Origin: Tetraselmis striata
Lineage: Eukaryota; Chlorophyta; Chlorodendrophyceae; Chlorodendrales; Chlorodendraceae
NCBI GenBank assembly: GCA_006384855.1
Contig: VCJN01001527.1
Span: 1 to 64,000 of the forward strand
Direction of reading: 5' to 3'
Length of the DNA stretch: 64,000 nt
The notes below the pieces were generated by a model. It was not told where the DNA came from and did not search any database. It saw only the letters and a list, made by a program, of their open reading frames with translations. The translations under genes were made by a program, and so were the position numbers. Positions 1 through 11,129 of the stretch are shown in pieces (the first letter of the stretch is position 1; every line of letters starts with the position of its first letter).

Positions 1-1040
1 CTATATCCATGCAGCGAGGAGTGGATGCGGGGCCACATCTGCTACATGTTGATGGAGTACGTGGCGCGTGGAATAGACCCGCAGATATCCTTCGAGCTTG
101 CGACCAGCACGTGTCCATGACAGTCGTAGAGCACGAGGAGTACCGGACGGGCTATGGGCGGAAGAGGCGGCGGCCCGGGGGCGATGCCGGAGCTACCCAT
201 ATGTTGCAGAGGAATGTTGTGTGGACGGTGGTAGACGATACGCCTACCATGCACTTTATATGTTCGACGTGATTTTGCAGGAGGTCCGCCGCGCCCGCGC
301 TACAGTGAACGCATTTGACAAGGTGAGGGAAGCCCAGTCCAGACAGTCAACACTATCCGCTAGCAAGTAAGGGACTACGCCACCATGAACGCGGATGACT
401 TGCTACCCAACCAACTCATATACTACTGGCTCACGGACCGGAAGGCGGGGTGGCAATCACGGATTGAGGCTCGCGATGCGGGCAAGACCTTCCTCAAGAA
501 GATCGCAGCGGTGTTGTTCCCTCTCTCCCACGACATGTTCCACAGTAAAACGTCAGACCCCAAGAACTCATACACGAACTAGTACCCTATGCATGCTTGG
601 GCACGGACAAGTTGGAAAGATCTGCAACGAAGGATCAGCAACGATTCTGCGACTGGATTGCATTTGGATCTGCAACGAAGGCGCACATGGACAACAACGA
701 GTGTGCGACGTGCAGCAACCAGCAGCGAGCAGCAGCCATATGCTAAAAATTAGCCGTGACAACTTTGCATGGAAGGCGCAAGCCGGGAAGGTCAAGGGCC
801 AGCCATAGACCATTGTAATCATGTGCTTTATGCTTCTTACATTTGTTGCCACATGCATCGTGCATGCATAACAACTAATAATAGCAGCTATGTTGCACAT
901 TCTACATGCAATTGTGGTTGGTTCCCCCCTGGAAAGTGATGAGTACATGATTGTACACCGTACATCATCCAGCTACAAAACTTCTAGAGGGGGGCAAATC
1001 GGACAGGGGCTGTGCCCTAAAGCGGGGTATCAATTCTCAC
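1..1040. other. No confident gene; weak ORF-rich stretch
   Basis: I recognise no gene here. The only ORF with normal-looking composition is 385-582 on the plus strand (65 aa, starting MNADDLLPNQLIYYW). It could be a scrap of a gag-like protein from the DIRS-like remnants that follow, but nothing diagnostic is present. Other ORFs overlap one another in conflicting frames. Confidence 0.3.
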
Positions 1041-1048
1041 TAGCCTTA

Positions 1049-1226
1049 TTTATGTGGTTTCTCTCACTGCACGGAGCGCAGCCATGGCGGCGCGGCGCCC
1101 GTGCGTAGCGCGCGTGTGCGCGCTTATGATTACGGGGCCCGGTTGTCAAAGCCACCACTTGCCTCCATGGCGGACCAACAGGTCACTCTACTTTGCTGTG
1201 GCACGCTCTATCGAGCGCACCACAGC
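1049..1226 (+). repeat. Direct repeat copy 1 (partner 3545-3712)
   Basis: About 170 bp that recurs in the same orientation at 3545-3712. Both copies start with TTTATGTGGTTT, share GTAGCGCGCGTGTGCGCG and ATGATTACGGGGCCCGG in the middle, and end at CGAGCGCACCACAGC. The copies have drifted by substitutions and small indels. They bracket the RT-RNase H remnant at 2.2-3.15 kb, so they may be the terminal repeats of a decayed retroelement. Confidence 0.6.
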
Positions 1227-2243
1227 AAAGTCGAGGCGTTTTTTTTGCCGCGTAATGTGCCGGTCTTTCGCCATCGTAGCATGTACGGTGAGCAAAGCCT
1301 TTCGCCCCCCCCCCCCCTCCGGGGTTTGTGTGGTGAATGTACGCGCGCCGCTTGCGACGTGTTAACAACTACTCACGAACGAGCTGCTTATTACTCGCTC
1401 GCGCAAAGCGAGGAGAGGACAAAGCCGCAGCGCTTCCCTACCCATCGGAACAAGGTCCAAGCCCTTCGACCAGTGTCAACCAACAGTAACCCATGGCCGC
1501 CCCTCCGGTGTGGGCATGGCTCGTTCCGTACTGGCCCCTACTCGGCGTAGGACCTGGTCCCGAGATGCGCTCCGATTGGAGCGCATATAGAGGCGCATGC
1601 CCATCGTCTAGTGTACATTCGAATACAGAGTGACACTACACTGTCAGTCGCAAAGCCAGCGCCTAGTGGCACATGGACACTCCCACGCTGCGGCACTTCT
1701 ACTATGCCGTGCACCGTGGACCATGACGCCGACGCGGAGAAGGCCACCAGAGCGACATGGCGCTTTGCTCGCCCCCCTCGCGACATCCATCGCGCCGATT
1801 CATGTATCTACGACCCTCCTTTTCTGAGACATTGCGTCCATCGTAATCTCGGCAACTGGCAAGCCTACCACTGGTGCGAATTGCAGTGTTTTCAATAAAT
1901 GGAACTCTAGAGTAGGCGTGTACGCGTTACGTGTTTTTGGACGGGCTTGCCCCCCCTTCGTTTCATCAAGGGGTGTCATTAGAGGATGCTTCTCCGGCCC
2001 AACTGAAGTTTATGGACGGTGCTGAATTGGCTCGCTTCCTGGCCGTTGGGGCATGGGAGCGAGGCTAGCTAGTGCGCAAAATGGGTTTCCCGATGTTCTT
2101 GGTTCTTGGAAGCCTGGATCAAACAAATGGAGACTCATCATTGACCCCCCCCCCCTCTGAACCACGCAACTGCGAGACGCGCGATCGTCTTTCGTTCGAG
2201 ACGCTTGCGCAATCTTGCTTGCCCTGGGGCTTGCATGTTGCAG

Positions 2244-3150
2244 ATGGACATGCATGACGGGGTTTACGCGGTTGGAATCGCCCTTGACAACTTCATGGAT
2301 GACTTTGCACTGTCGATTACCGTTGCACTGGATAGCCGATTAGCCGTCGATTAGCCGGCCTTGCCCTTATTACTACTTCTGTCGATTCACAACGTCCTCA
2401 CAACATTACGGCATAACCCGGCTGAAGCAGACGGCACACCAGTCCCCCGGCGCCGATTTGGCTTGCGCATGTTGTCCTACATGGACAATTTCATGTTTCT
2501 AGCTCGGACTCAGTCGGAGGCCATGGCAACGCGACTACATCGAACGCCATTTCTCGGGGTTTGGTTTGTTGCGCAACCCCAGCAAGGGCGTTTGGGAGCC
2601 CACCCAAAAGCTCGTGCACCTGTGGGGTTAGAAATTGACACATCGGGATCGCCTACACTTCGTGCGTCTGTTGAGAAACACTCCATCATTGCTCGAAATG
2701 GCAAAACGCTTGATTCAGCGAGCGAAACGCGACCTTCGGTGGCTGCTTGCTCGCGAGTTGGCCGCCGTAGTTGGGGTCAAGTGTTAGTTTCTCTATTTGG
2801 CCATCGCCCATGCCCGTTTCCACCTACGTGAGCTGAATGAAGTGCTCAAGACTCGCGACTCTTGGTCCGGCCGCGTCAAGCTCATCCGCAAGCCCGAACG
2901 CGATCTGCAATGGTGGGTGGGTGCCGTGCCAACACAACCGGCCGCCAGCCCATTAACCGGCCCCGTCGAAACCGTTGATTTGTACGCCGATAGTTCGTCG
3001 TACTACGGTAGCCGGGGTGCCGTTTTGAACGAACACCGCGAGGCTTGGGGCTTTTGGTACAACGATGACGGTTGTGTACACACGCGACGTCCAAAATGGC
3101 CCTCATGCTCAACTACAACTCCCGTTGGCGTGACCCGCGGTGCAACGCCG
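2244..3150 (+). pseudogene. DIRS-like reverse transcriptase-RNase H remnant
   Basis: Pieces in several frames follow the order of a DIRS-type pol protein. MDMHDGVYAVGIAL matches the RT segment that reads FDLQDVFYALGIA in the better copy at 47.9 kb. LSYMDNFMFLA corresponds to the catalytic YVDDF box, with the second Asp changed to Asn. LIQRAKRDLRWLLARE and a segment containing AHARFHLRELNEVLK follow the RT-RNase H connection. VDLYADSSSYYGSRGAVLN is the start of the RNase H fold. Frameshifts, in-frame stops and the lost Asp show it is dead. Assignment rests on motif order shared with the copy at 47.5-49.0 kb. Confidence 0.7.
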
Positions 3151-3544
3151 TCGACGCCATGCGCCTCTCCGACGCTGCGTGACCGTGCGAACGTAAATGG
3201 TGTAACCCCCCCTAAAATATCATCGGCAATCTTATCTCCAAAATGGAGTCTAGTGGTAGCCCATCCATCGTCATGGTCCCTATTGGCCTGACAAAGCTTG
3301 GTACCCGCTTCTGTCGGAGATGTGCTCCGTCATGCGCTCTTGGAAGCCGCGCCACGACTTGTTCATTCATGGCCGTACTGTCGACCGCCTTCTCGTTGGT
3401 GCACCCCGTTGGCATGTCGCGGGAGCCTAGCGTCGCCTTCAACATTTCCAGCCGTGACCCCCGCGCGTACGTGGCATGCTGCGCCCGGCATTCTCTAGTC
3501 GGCAAACCAGACGTTCCTTGTGAAATGTTATAATCAAAACCTGG

Positions 3545-3712
3545 TTTATGTGGTTTTTCTCACTGTACGGGATATCCCTGGCGGCGCCCGTAGCGCGCGT
3601 GTGCGCGCGTATGATTACGGGGCCCGGTCGTTCATGGGCACCACCAGCCTCCACGGCGGACCGACCGGTTACTCTCCTTTGCTTTGGCACGCTCCATCGA
3701 GCGCACCACAGC
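3545..3712 (+). repeat. Direct repeat copy 2 (partner 1049-1226)
   Basis: Downstream partner of the repeat at 1049-1226, same orientation, about 2.5 kb away. See that entry for the shared blocks. Confidence 0.6.
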
Positions 3713-4044
3713 CCGCCCAACCTCCCCTCTATGTGGGCTTGTTTGCCTGCAACTTCTTGATTCTCAAAACCTTATTTAACTATCTAGACCTGACATTCTT
3801 CGGCAAACCATACGTTCCCTTTGAAACTAATATGGATTGTGATATAGACTCATATCAGAATCCATCAGCACTAAATTATTCTGGACTTACTCTTCATGCA
3901 TTTGCTCGGATCCCGATACCCATATCCTTGTTTGAAGTTCGGTGGCGTATTTGCGCACTATCCGTCACTTCCTCGTGACCATAGCGTGATTTGTATGTAT
4001 GGTGCATTTCTGTAGTTATATACGATTGTTCATCGTTCAATACA
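3713..4044. other. AT-richer spacer, nothing recognised
   Basis: This stretch is visibly richer in A and T than its surroundings. It holds the string ACATTCTTCGGCAAACC near 3795, which recurs near 56,700, but no coding signal. Confidence 0.4.
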
Positions 4045-4080
4045 TAATGACTAAGGTTGTTAGTGAAGCAAGCCGAGTAG

Positions 4081-4305
4081 TGGCGCGGGCACTTCAATAT
4101 TCGCGCCGCTACTCGTAAACATTTTCTGCCGGTTGGTGTTGCTACATAACACGACGCGCCGGATGTTCTAGGAATTCCCGAAGTTTCTAGAGTTACCGTC
4201 GACAGCTCCCGTCCTCACAGTCCCGAATTTCCATCACTACTACTTAGGTGGTGTTAGAAATGCCACTACGCTCATACCTTTGCCGTAGCGCTTCTCGCAC
4301 TACCG
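4081..4305 (+). repeat. Direct repeat copy 1 of a DIRS-like remnant (partner 8317-8565)
   Basis: About 225 bp repeated in the same orientation at 8317-8565. Shared blocks include TGGCGCGGGCACTTCAATAT, CGCGCCGCTACTCG, TTCCCGAAGTTTCTAGAG, CCTCACAGTCCCGAA and GTAGCGCTTCTCGCAC. Weaker similarity extends about 35 bp further upstream of each copy. The pair encloses gag-like ORFs, an RNase H tail and a tyrosine recombinase remnant, so it probably marks the ends of one decayed element of about 4.5 kb. Confidence 0.65.
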
Positions 4306-4407
4306 CAATCGCACAATGCACTACTGCGCGTGCGTCTATATATCGACTTGACTTCCTGCCCGTAGCAACACGACACTGCACGCGCGGCGGCAATAGCTCG
4401 GCTCCAT

Positions 4408-5300
4408 ATGCTCGGCAACGACGACGGAAAAAGCAAGCAGGAGCCTAAGGCGAGCGCCGGCTCGTCTACCATCTCTTCTACCAGATTCGCCGAGCTGGAG
4501 GCCTCGTTGGTGGCGGATCTCGCGGCTTTATTGCTGCGCGACTCGCTCGCCCGCGACCCCAGCAGCCTAGCGGCCCCACCTTTTCGGAGCCACGCGCGCC
4601 CGCCCCCGGCGCCGCCGCGAAGCGCTCTCCGCCTAGCTAACGACCCGCCCCCCGCGTTGGTACCGCCTGCGCGCACTCTCCCCTCCGACGGCGACTACTC
4701 ACGTGGGAGGGTCGGGTCCCCCTCATTGCGCCCGGCTCTTTGCTTCAGCCGGCGGCCGGTCTCTCTGCGACGCCGGATTTTACGACATTGCGGCTCACAA
4801 AGACAAGCCACATTCTTACCGAAAACGGCACTAGGGCACGCTAGACAAGCACCGCTCCTTGTCATGCTGTAGCTTCTACGATGCAGTCGCGCACGCACGC
4901 GGCCCTCAGCAAGGCGACATCGGCGATTGAAGGAGCGGCTAGCCATGAGGTGCCCCCGAGTGCGTCGGACTACTTCGGCGTCCCTAAGGTGGCAATCTTG
5001 GTCTTCGGTGCAAGCAACCAACACCTCCGCGACTTCCTCGCCTACCTCCGTCTTGATAAGACGACGGGCGATGCGGACGCGGGGGGGCAAGGCTCTTGGG
5101 CGCCGAGATTAATGTATCTGATCACACGCACTTGCCTCCTCCGGATCCGCTACGTTTACTACAATGCGCTAGCAGTAGCGGCGCTCCGAGAGGAGCTTCT
5201 CAAACGACAAGCCGACTACATGCGTTTGGCTTTCGACTCGGCACAATGGTGCACCAATTTTGCGGCCCGTGGAGTCGTGCTACTTGCACACCGACTCTAG
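4408..5300 (+). pseudogene. Gag-like ORFs of the DIRS-like remnant
   Basis: Two adjacent plus-strand ORFs, 4408-4872 (154 aa, Ala/Ser/Pro rich) and 4881-5300 (139 aa), lie directly after the left repeat, where DIRS-type elements carry their first ORF. The second contains HAALSKATSAIEGAASHE, which resembles in composition and spacing the segment starting AHAALTDAAVSTLRAK in the element at 46.9 kb. No zinc knuckle is visible. Calling it gag is inference from position and that resemblance. It could be one broken ORF. Confidence 0.4.
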
Positions 5301-5587
5301 TCAGTAAGGACGGGGTGCGGTGTTGGACGCGAGCGCTTGCAGGCACGCCGATTTTGGTACGAGGATGACCTGCGACAACACACCACGTACAAGTAATCGA
5401 ACACGGTACGTCTCGCGGTACATCCCTTTCCTCACCTCGTCGCCCGCAAAGTATTGTTGCACTAGGACAACCATGCGGTTGTCCACGTGCTTTCCAACCT
5501 TGCGTCCCGGTCTCCGATATTGATGGCATATATAGTTACTAAAATTCCTGTGGTATTTAATGGATATACACGACATCCGGTTACGCG

Positions 5588-5749
5588 TACGGTACATCCT
5601 CTCGGCGGCCAATGCGTAGGCGGACTGGCTGTCACGAGTGGTAGACGATTCCGATTGGGCACTCAATCCTCGTGTTTTCCGATACGTCAATAGATTGTCG
5701 TGGGGACGGCACACGGTGGGCCATTTCGCCACCATGGAGAACGCCTAGA
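5588..5749 (+). pseudogene. RNase H C-terminal / bridge fragment of DIRS-like pol
   Basis: Reading from 5588 gives VRYILSAANA, a stop, then ADWLSRVVDDSDWALNP and FRYVNRLSWGRHTVGHFA. This is the same bridge between RNase H and the recombinase as at 57.26-57.43 kb, which reads YIRSAANVWADRISRHLDSD. The stop (TAG in place of a Trp codon) and the abrupt end show decay. The RT that should precede it is missing. Confidence 0.65.
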
Positions 5750-7236
5750 TATTGGTAACCCGGTGAGACCCCCCGCAGACTTTCGGATGCGGATACCACC
5801 TTTTTTTTAATCACTCGTGCGGGGGATATCGTTGTACGAAGGTCGTTCCGCGGCCCCGTGCACGGCCGACTCACCCGCCAACCACCTAATACAAGCCCAT
5901 CCCGATGGGCGGAGTCGCTCGAGTGACAACACGCCTAAAACTTCCAGGTATCTTGACGTGTTAAGTAAGCCCTAGCCGAGACGTGCTGTCTGGTCGTTGC
6001 TCGCGTTGACCGAACGGGCGACGCATATAAACGGGTTTGCGCGTTGGTCTGCCACATCGGCACGTCGACTCACCGACTGCCCATCACTGGAACACACACA
6101 GTAAAAATTCTTACTTAGTAACCCGTTGGCCATTTTTGCGTAGAACCATTTTAAGTGATTATACCGCCGCCGGGGATTCTTGATACGCGGATGCCTACGC
6201 GGGGGATTCTTGATACGCGGATCGTGGATCTCATTTGTACAGGCTTTTAAGCGAGTGCCTCTCGTGCATGGGCGATATGTCGCAATATAAAATCCTTTTA
6301 GATATCGTCCACAAAGGCTAGCGCCCCTCGAACAACCTCGCCCGGCGCTACAGCACCACTGGGCCTTGGTGGTGGCTTTGGGTTGGAGGAGGCTAGTTGC
6401 GGCGGCTGGCATGCCGTCTTCCGGACTGTGATCTTTTCATCTATGAATCCCATCTGCTAGAGCCGCGCCCCACTGCGCCGCATAGCTACTCCCACGCGCC
6501 CCACGCGGGGAATTGTGCTGTACCGAATTTGCGGCCGTGCCAAAGCTCGACGCGCAATATATGTACGATTATATAGTGACAGTTTCTACAACGTTTTTGT
6601 CCCAATCTTTGGTACTCCGGAGCGGCAAGCGCGCGTCAATAAATTGAACTGTTTCGTCCCCAAAAGTGCGATGTGTCCTAGTGCCAAGAAGATCGACCCC
6701 CTATCCCTACCGCGGACGACACGTGGCGGTGCGAGATGAACTGGCCCATTTTGGCCTCAACATGGACGATCCCATCATCAAGCTATGACAGTCGGGCGCA
6801 TCGGCCACGGTGGACACCCCGGCATGGCACGATCGGCTGTGGTTGCCGCACTTGCACGGCCTGGCTACCAACCGAGGAACCGTACAACCCTCCCTCCCGC
6901 GACTTTTTTTCATGCGACTGTGCGATCGCCCCGGCATCGGGCCGCCGCGCTGGAGCGTGCCGCTCTTCCGAGTGCCATCATTTTTCTTACGGCCTCGTCG
7001 CACCGGCCTGGCATAATTAATTCCGCGGTCCGTGGAGCAACATTTCCGCGGCGCCCTTGTGCGCTCCGCTGCTGCTTGCGCGTGGCCGCGCACTGTACGC
7101 GTTGCGCGCTGTCGCCCCGGTGCCATGGGCGGCCTGCATGCACGCTGTCGCGCTCCGCCTCGTAGGCACGGACGACATCGGCCAACGTGCAACGGACATT
7201 TTGTCCGCTGCGCATGCATAAGCGATCGGTCGCGTC

Positions 7237-8190
7237 TTGACGTCCTACTTATTGTCGGAGCTGAACATGTTCATGGATTTGTGCGTGTTGGAAGGGCACT
7301 CCCCGATGGAGGCGGATATGCTCTTCATAATCCGCTACGTCTCGTGGGCGGCCGACCGCGGCCGCAAAAAAGCAGAAGCCTTCCAACCCTATACTTGTCC
7401 GCGATCAACACCGTCTTCCGAGACCACCTCAAGGAGCCCGTGGCCCTTGGCATATATGCTGATCAATCATGCCATCAACGGCTGAAAGCTGGCCGAGGTG
7501 GACATATGTCCGTACGACGGACATCCGCGTGCCGCTCCGCCCTGCAAACGCCGCCCTTCTGTGCGCGTGCGTGGCGACCCATACTACGATCGGTACGCTT
7601 TCAACGCGTTTCTCGCTGCGGCGGTCGGCTTCACGTTGCTCAACTGTTCGCAGACGAGCACGACGGGTCGAGTGGGGGATGTCGCAGATTCCCGTACGAT
7701 TGTTACGCTTTATCGCCAAGAATCTAAGACCCATGGCCCGGACGAATTGATTCCCGTTTTGCAGATTTCGCGGTATGCTCATCCGTAGATGCGGATCCCC
7801 TGTAGCCCTTTGTGCATCACCGGGCCGCGGTGCTGCCCGTGGCTACGCCCTTCTAGCAGCACCCGATGACCACCCGGCTCGTCGTGCGGCGTGGACGTTG
7901 GACAGAGTTGCCCAGTGGGTCACCGTCGCCTGCCATGCTCTCAACGAGCGACCCACTCCCCGGCTTCGTTTGCTGATGGTCGCACAGCCTGCGCAGCGGC
8001 GGTGCGCGTGTCGCGTTACCGCTGGCGTACCTTACCCAAGGTCATATCGGCGATCATCTGCTGGCTCGGCGACTGGGTGGACGGCAGCATCGTCGTCTAT
8101 GTCTGCATCGTTCCCGAAATGCTGGACTCCGCCGGCGGCAAGTTCTTTTTCTCTTTTTTGACCCCGATGGCTTTTCGGCCGGCGCCGTCG
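7237..8190 (+). pseudogene. DIRS-like tyrosine recombinase remnant
   Basis: Fragments in shifting frames follow the order of a DIRS-type tyrosine recombinase. A core-binding segment near 7400 reads YLSAINTVFRDHLKEPVALG. A later segment near 8070 reads LGDWVDGSIVVYV, followed by MLDSAGGKFFFSFLTP. The latter corresponds to the C-terminal box that in the copy at 61.4 kb reads FGRLAMESSVVLDYIDP and carries the nucleophilic Tyr. Several frameshifts are needed to read across, so no active enzyme is encoded. Confidence 0.55.
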
Positions 8191-8316
8191 TCGGCAGTAG
8201 TCTGCTGAGCGTTTCGGCCGGATCTGCCCCTTCGTTCGGTTTCCTTGGTGAAACGAGACTAGCACTGTGTCTAAGCATTGCCCATTACTTGACTGAGGTT
8301 AGCGAGACCGACCGCG

Positions 8317-8565
8317 TGGCGCGGGCACTTCAATATTCGCGCCGCTACTCGCAAAACGTATGTGCCGGTTGTCGCTACTACTTTACACGACGCGCCGGAC
8401 TTTCGACTAGGAGTTCCCGAAGTTTCTAGAGTGGCGGCGGCTTATAGTTGAGCTAGCTGACCGTTGACAACCTCCGGCCTCACAGTCCCGAACTTCCAGA
8501 ACTGCTCAGCGACTGGGTGGTGCTTGAGGTGCCACTGCGCTCATCCCCTTTGCTGTAGCGCTTCT
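8317..8565 (+). repeat. Direct repeat copy 2 (partner 4081-4305)
   Basis: Downstream partner of 4081-4305. It begins with the identical TGGCGCGGGCACTTCAATAT and ends at GTAGCGCTTCTCGCAC. Confidence 0.65.
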
Positions 8566-8754
8566 CGCACCCACCTCCACCCACCCTACTCGTTAGTGTG
8601 GCGGGTGCGTAATAATCAAGTCACACACTTTTTTGGCAGACTAGATTCGCACTATGCGATTATTACAGTGATTACATCACATGGACAAGCCGCAGTATTC
8701 GACATGCTGTCCTCGCTACAATACTACATGCGACACACATCATCGCACGGGCCG

Positions 8755-9245
8755 GCAGACAACTCGGCCGCAGAGCTAGGTAACGAGGGGAGGAGCGGGG
8801 TGCGTGGCTCGGTGCTCACCGGCGTGGCAGTAGACCCGAGGACCTGCGCCGCGCTCCACGTGCGCCATCGGGAGCTCCCGGCACCCCCGCGGGGTTGGGG
8901 TTGGCCTGGGCAGGAACGCCGGCATGAGGTACGAGCGAACGAGGCGAGCTGATGTCTGCCGCAGAGATAGGTAGAGATGGGAGGGGGGTGGGGACTCGAT
9001 GCTCACCATCTAGCGTTGCAGCAAACCCGACGCTGCGTCGCGCTCGGCGTGCGCCATCGGAAGCCCCCATGTAAGGAATAGGGTTGGCCTGCGCAGTAAC
9101 GCCGGGGTAAACGCCGGTAACACGCAGCAGCGATTTGGCCGGTATAGACAACTCGGCTAGGCAAAGAGGGGCGGCGGGGCGGCTCAGTACTCACCGGCGT
9201 GGTAGTAGTAGACCCGACGTTGCGTCGGACTGCTCGCGCAGCTGA
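8755..9245 (+). repeat. Three divergent tandem copies of a unit of about 188 bp
   Basis: The anchor GCTCACCGGCGTGG...AGACCCGA appears at about 8813, in altered form at 9001, and at 9190. Between anchors the copies share GTGCGCCATCGG, GGGTTGGCCTG and an ACGCCGG block. Units are 70-80% alike by eye. Function unknown. Confidence 0.5.
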
Positions 9246-10424
9246 CCCATCCGCGCCTTCCATCCAGAGGAGGCAGCCCCGATGTTGCCGTGCGCCGGGG
9301 GTGCGCACATTGCCTATTGTAGAGAGCGAGACTGTGCAATGGGTCGTGGTTTGCGCGGTTGTCTTATCCGGCTGGCGTGCGCTAAGCCGTGCGCCGCTAG
9401 TCGCACCATGTGAAAGCTTCACAACCGTTGAGTCTAATACAAATGGAAAAATCACGAAAACATAACAGGTTAGTTACGCTATTCACAAACCTCCCACTTG
9501 TTTGTCTGGCCAGACCCACACATCAAACCTTGGATTTGGCACCATGCAGGGGTTTCAGCCGATTTGTCCGGAGTTGTCGCAAATGTCCCACAAGGCCCGA
9601 ATTAGTCTTTTGGGGACCCTCTCGACCCTCGGACCCGCTATAGGTCAGATTATAAACCCCCCCCCTCATCTTGGCGTGGTTATAATGTCACTTTCGGGCT
9701 GCGGCATGACCGTTTAAGCGACACACGTTTGTACGCTTGAACGTATGACACGCTCATTGTACGCGCGCACGGCCGTGCGCATGTTCGATTCGCCGTCGGC
9801 ACATTTCCTCGTAGTGAGGCGGGCCCGCCGCGCACGAACCACGGTGCGCGGATTTAGCGGGCGCAGGTGCGACTAAGTATCGCCCAAACAGTTTACAATC
9901 ACACTATGACCTTATGTTCTTCGCGCATATGCTGTGACTTTTGCCCATTTTCTTGCTAACCGGCAATTTCCGTTTTTCCCGGGGCGCACTGGCGGGCGGG
10001 TATCGCTGGTTTTTGAAGCGCATACGCCAAGCGCAGCCATGAGCGCGTGACGCAAGATATCCGCAACATGACCCCGCATGTTTTCAGAGCAGGGCATAGA
10101 AATACCCTGGATGTACACCGCATACATGCGATGTAACGCATTTGCATCTGGCAAGACGTAGCATTTCACCAATGCTATACTAGATGTAAATGCCCATATG
10201 CCCACCATACGCCATCGCATTCATTGTGCGACTACTAAAAGTAAAAGTAAAGTTCGCCCCGGGACGTCGGTCGAAGCACTGGACCTCTTGCGCCAACTGC
10301 AATCGTAGGTCTGGCAATCTGGCATAGCCCATTGCCTCATTGCCTCATTCGAACCCCGAAGGGCTAATGCATCAACCGGGGAAACCCAAGGACACGACGG
10401 GAGGAAATTGCCGAAAATGCATCG
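9246..10424. other. No gene recognised
   Basis: Short overlapping ORFs only. A C-run lies at about 9658-9666. Nothing diagnostic of a gene or mobile element was found. Confidence 0.4.
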
Positions 10425-10492
10425 GCCAGGATTCGATACCCGGGCCTCTCGCGTACGAGACGACCGCTCAACCGAGCGGACAAGGGATGTGC
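10425..10492 (-). other. tRNA-like sequence (degenerate, possible tRNA-derived repeat)
   Basis: On the minus strand CCGCTCGGTTGAGCGG resembles a D-arm, and CCGGGTATCGAATCCTGG resembles a T-arm with a B-box-like GGTATCGAATCC (one extra base against GGTTCGANTCC). The anticodon arm does not fold into the standard 5-bp stem and 7-nt loop, and no acceptor stem pairs. It is therefore not called a functional tRNA. A tRNA-derived repeat or chance is possible. Confidence 0.25.
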
Positions 10493-10847
10493 GACAACTA
10501 TGGGCGGCTAGCTCGAGGGAAGATGAGGATATATGCGCACAGGGCGGTTATCAGTTTGGTATGTGGTGTGTGGCATGCGCACGGATACCCACCGGTTCAT
10601 TACTTTTGACGCCTGTAGTACAGATTAGAACATGTACGTTAGCGACTACCCGTATATACTATTTCCAAATTTGCCACCCCGACAGCATGGCAGTACAATT
10701 CATTACGACAAAACACGAGTTATAAAATAGATAATGACCGATAATATCAAAGCATATCCGTCGGACACGCACTAACCCGTACGACGACCGGCAACACTTT
10801 TCGTATCATATATATTCCTGGAACCGCGAGTGTTATTGCCGCGCCGC

Positions 10848-10884
10848 GTCGACTCGTTTTTTTTCGCCCCCAGGACAGGACTGG
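10848..10884 (-). repeat. 3' tail of a non-LTR element, part 1 (split by the LTR element)
   Basis: This reads as the reverse complement of the tail downstream of the element at 37.3-38.2 kb (around 38,400-38,430). It continues at 12,386 on the other side of the LTR retrotransposon. It ends in ACTGG, which is duplicated at 12,386-12,390. Confidence 0.65.
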
Positions 10885-11078
10885 TCTTATAGCCCGGGTG
10901 TAGGGCACGGGCGTGGGCCCCTGACGAGGGGCAGCCGAGTAGGAGGGGCAGGAGGATGCGGTGAGGTTAAAGGAAGTGTGTAGCGCCCGCAGCGCCCGCG
11001 CCGCCATGTAGCGGCGCGCGCGCCTGGCGGGCGCCCAGGATAATGCTGTCGCTGCGCTAGTACTACTGTACTATAACA
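10885..11078 (-). repeat. 3' LTR of the Copia-like element
   Basis: 194 bp, nearly identical to 12192-12385, with short inverted ends TGTTATAG / CTATAAGA on the minus strand. It is the 3' LTR because the pol remnant reads towards it. Confidence 0.9.
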
Positions 11079-11129
11079 GCCCCTCTCAAGCATAGGCCGG
11101 TCATACAGTTGACTAGTGCCCATGCTTGT

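Noticed and set aside
4081..8565. LTR retrotransposon bounded by the 4081/8317 repeats
   Set aside because: The interior encodes a tyrosine recombinase and no integrase, and the repeats lack TG...CA ends, so DIRS-like fits better than LTR type.
10425..10492. Functional tRNA gene
   Set aside because: B-box and T-arm look right, but there is no acceptor stem and no proper anticodon arm.
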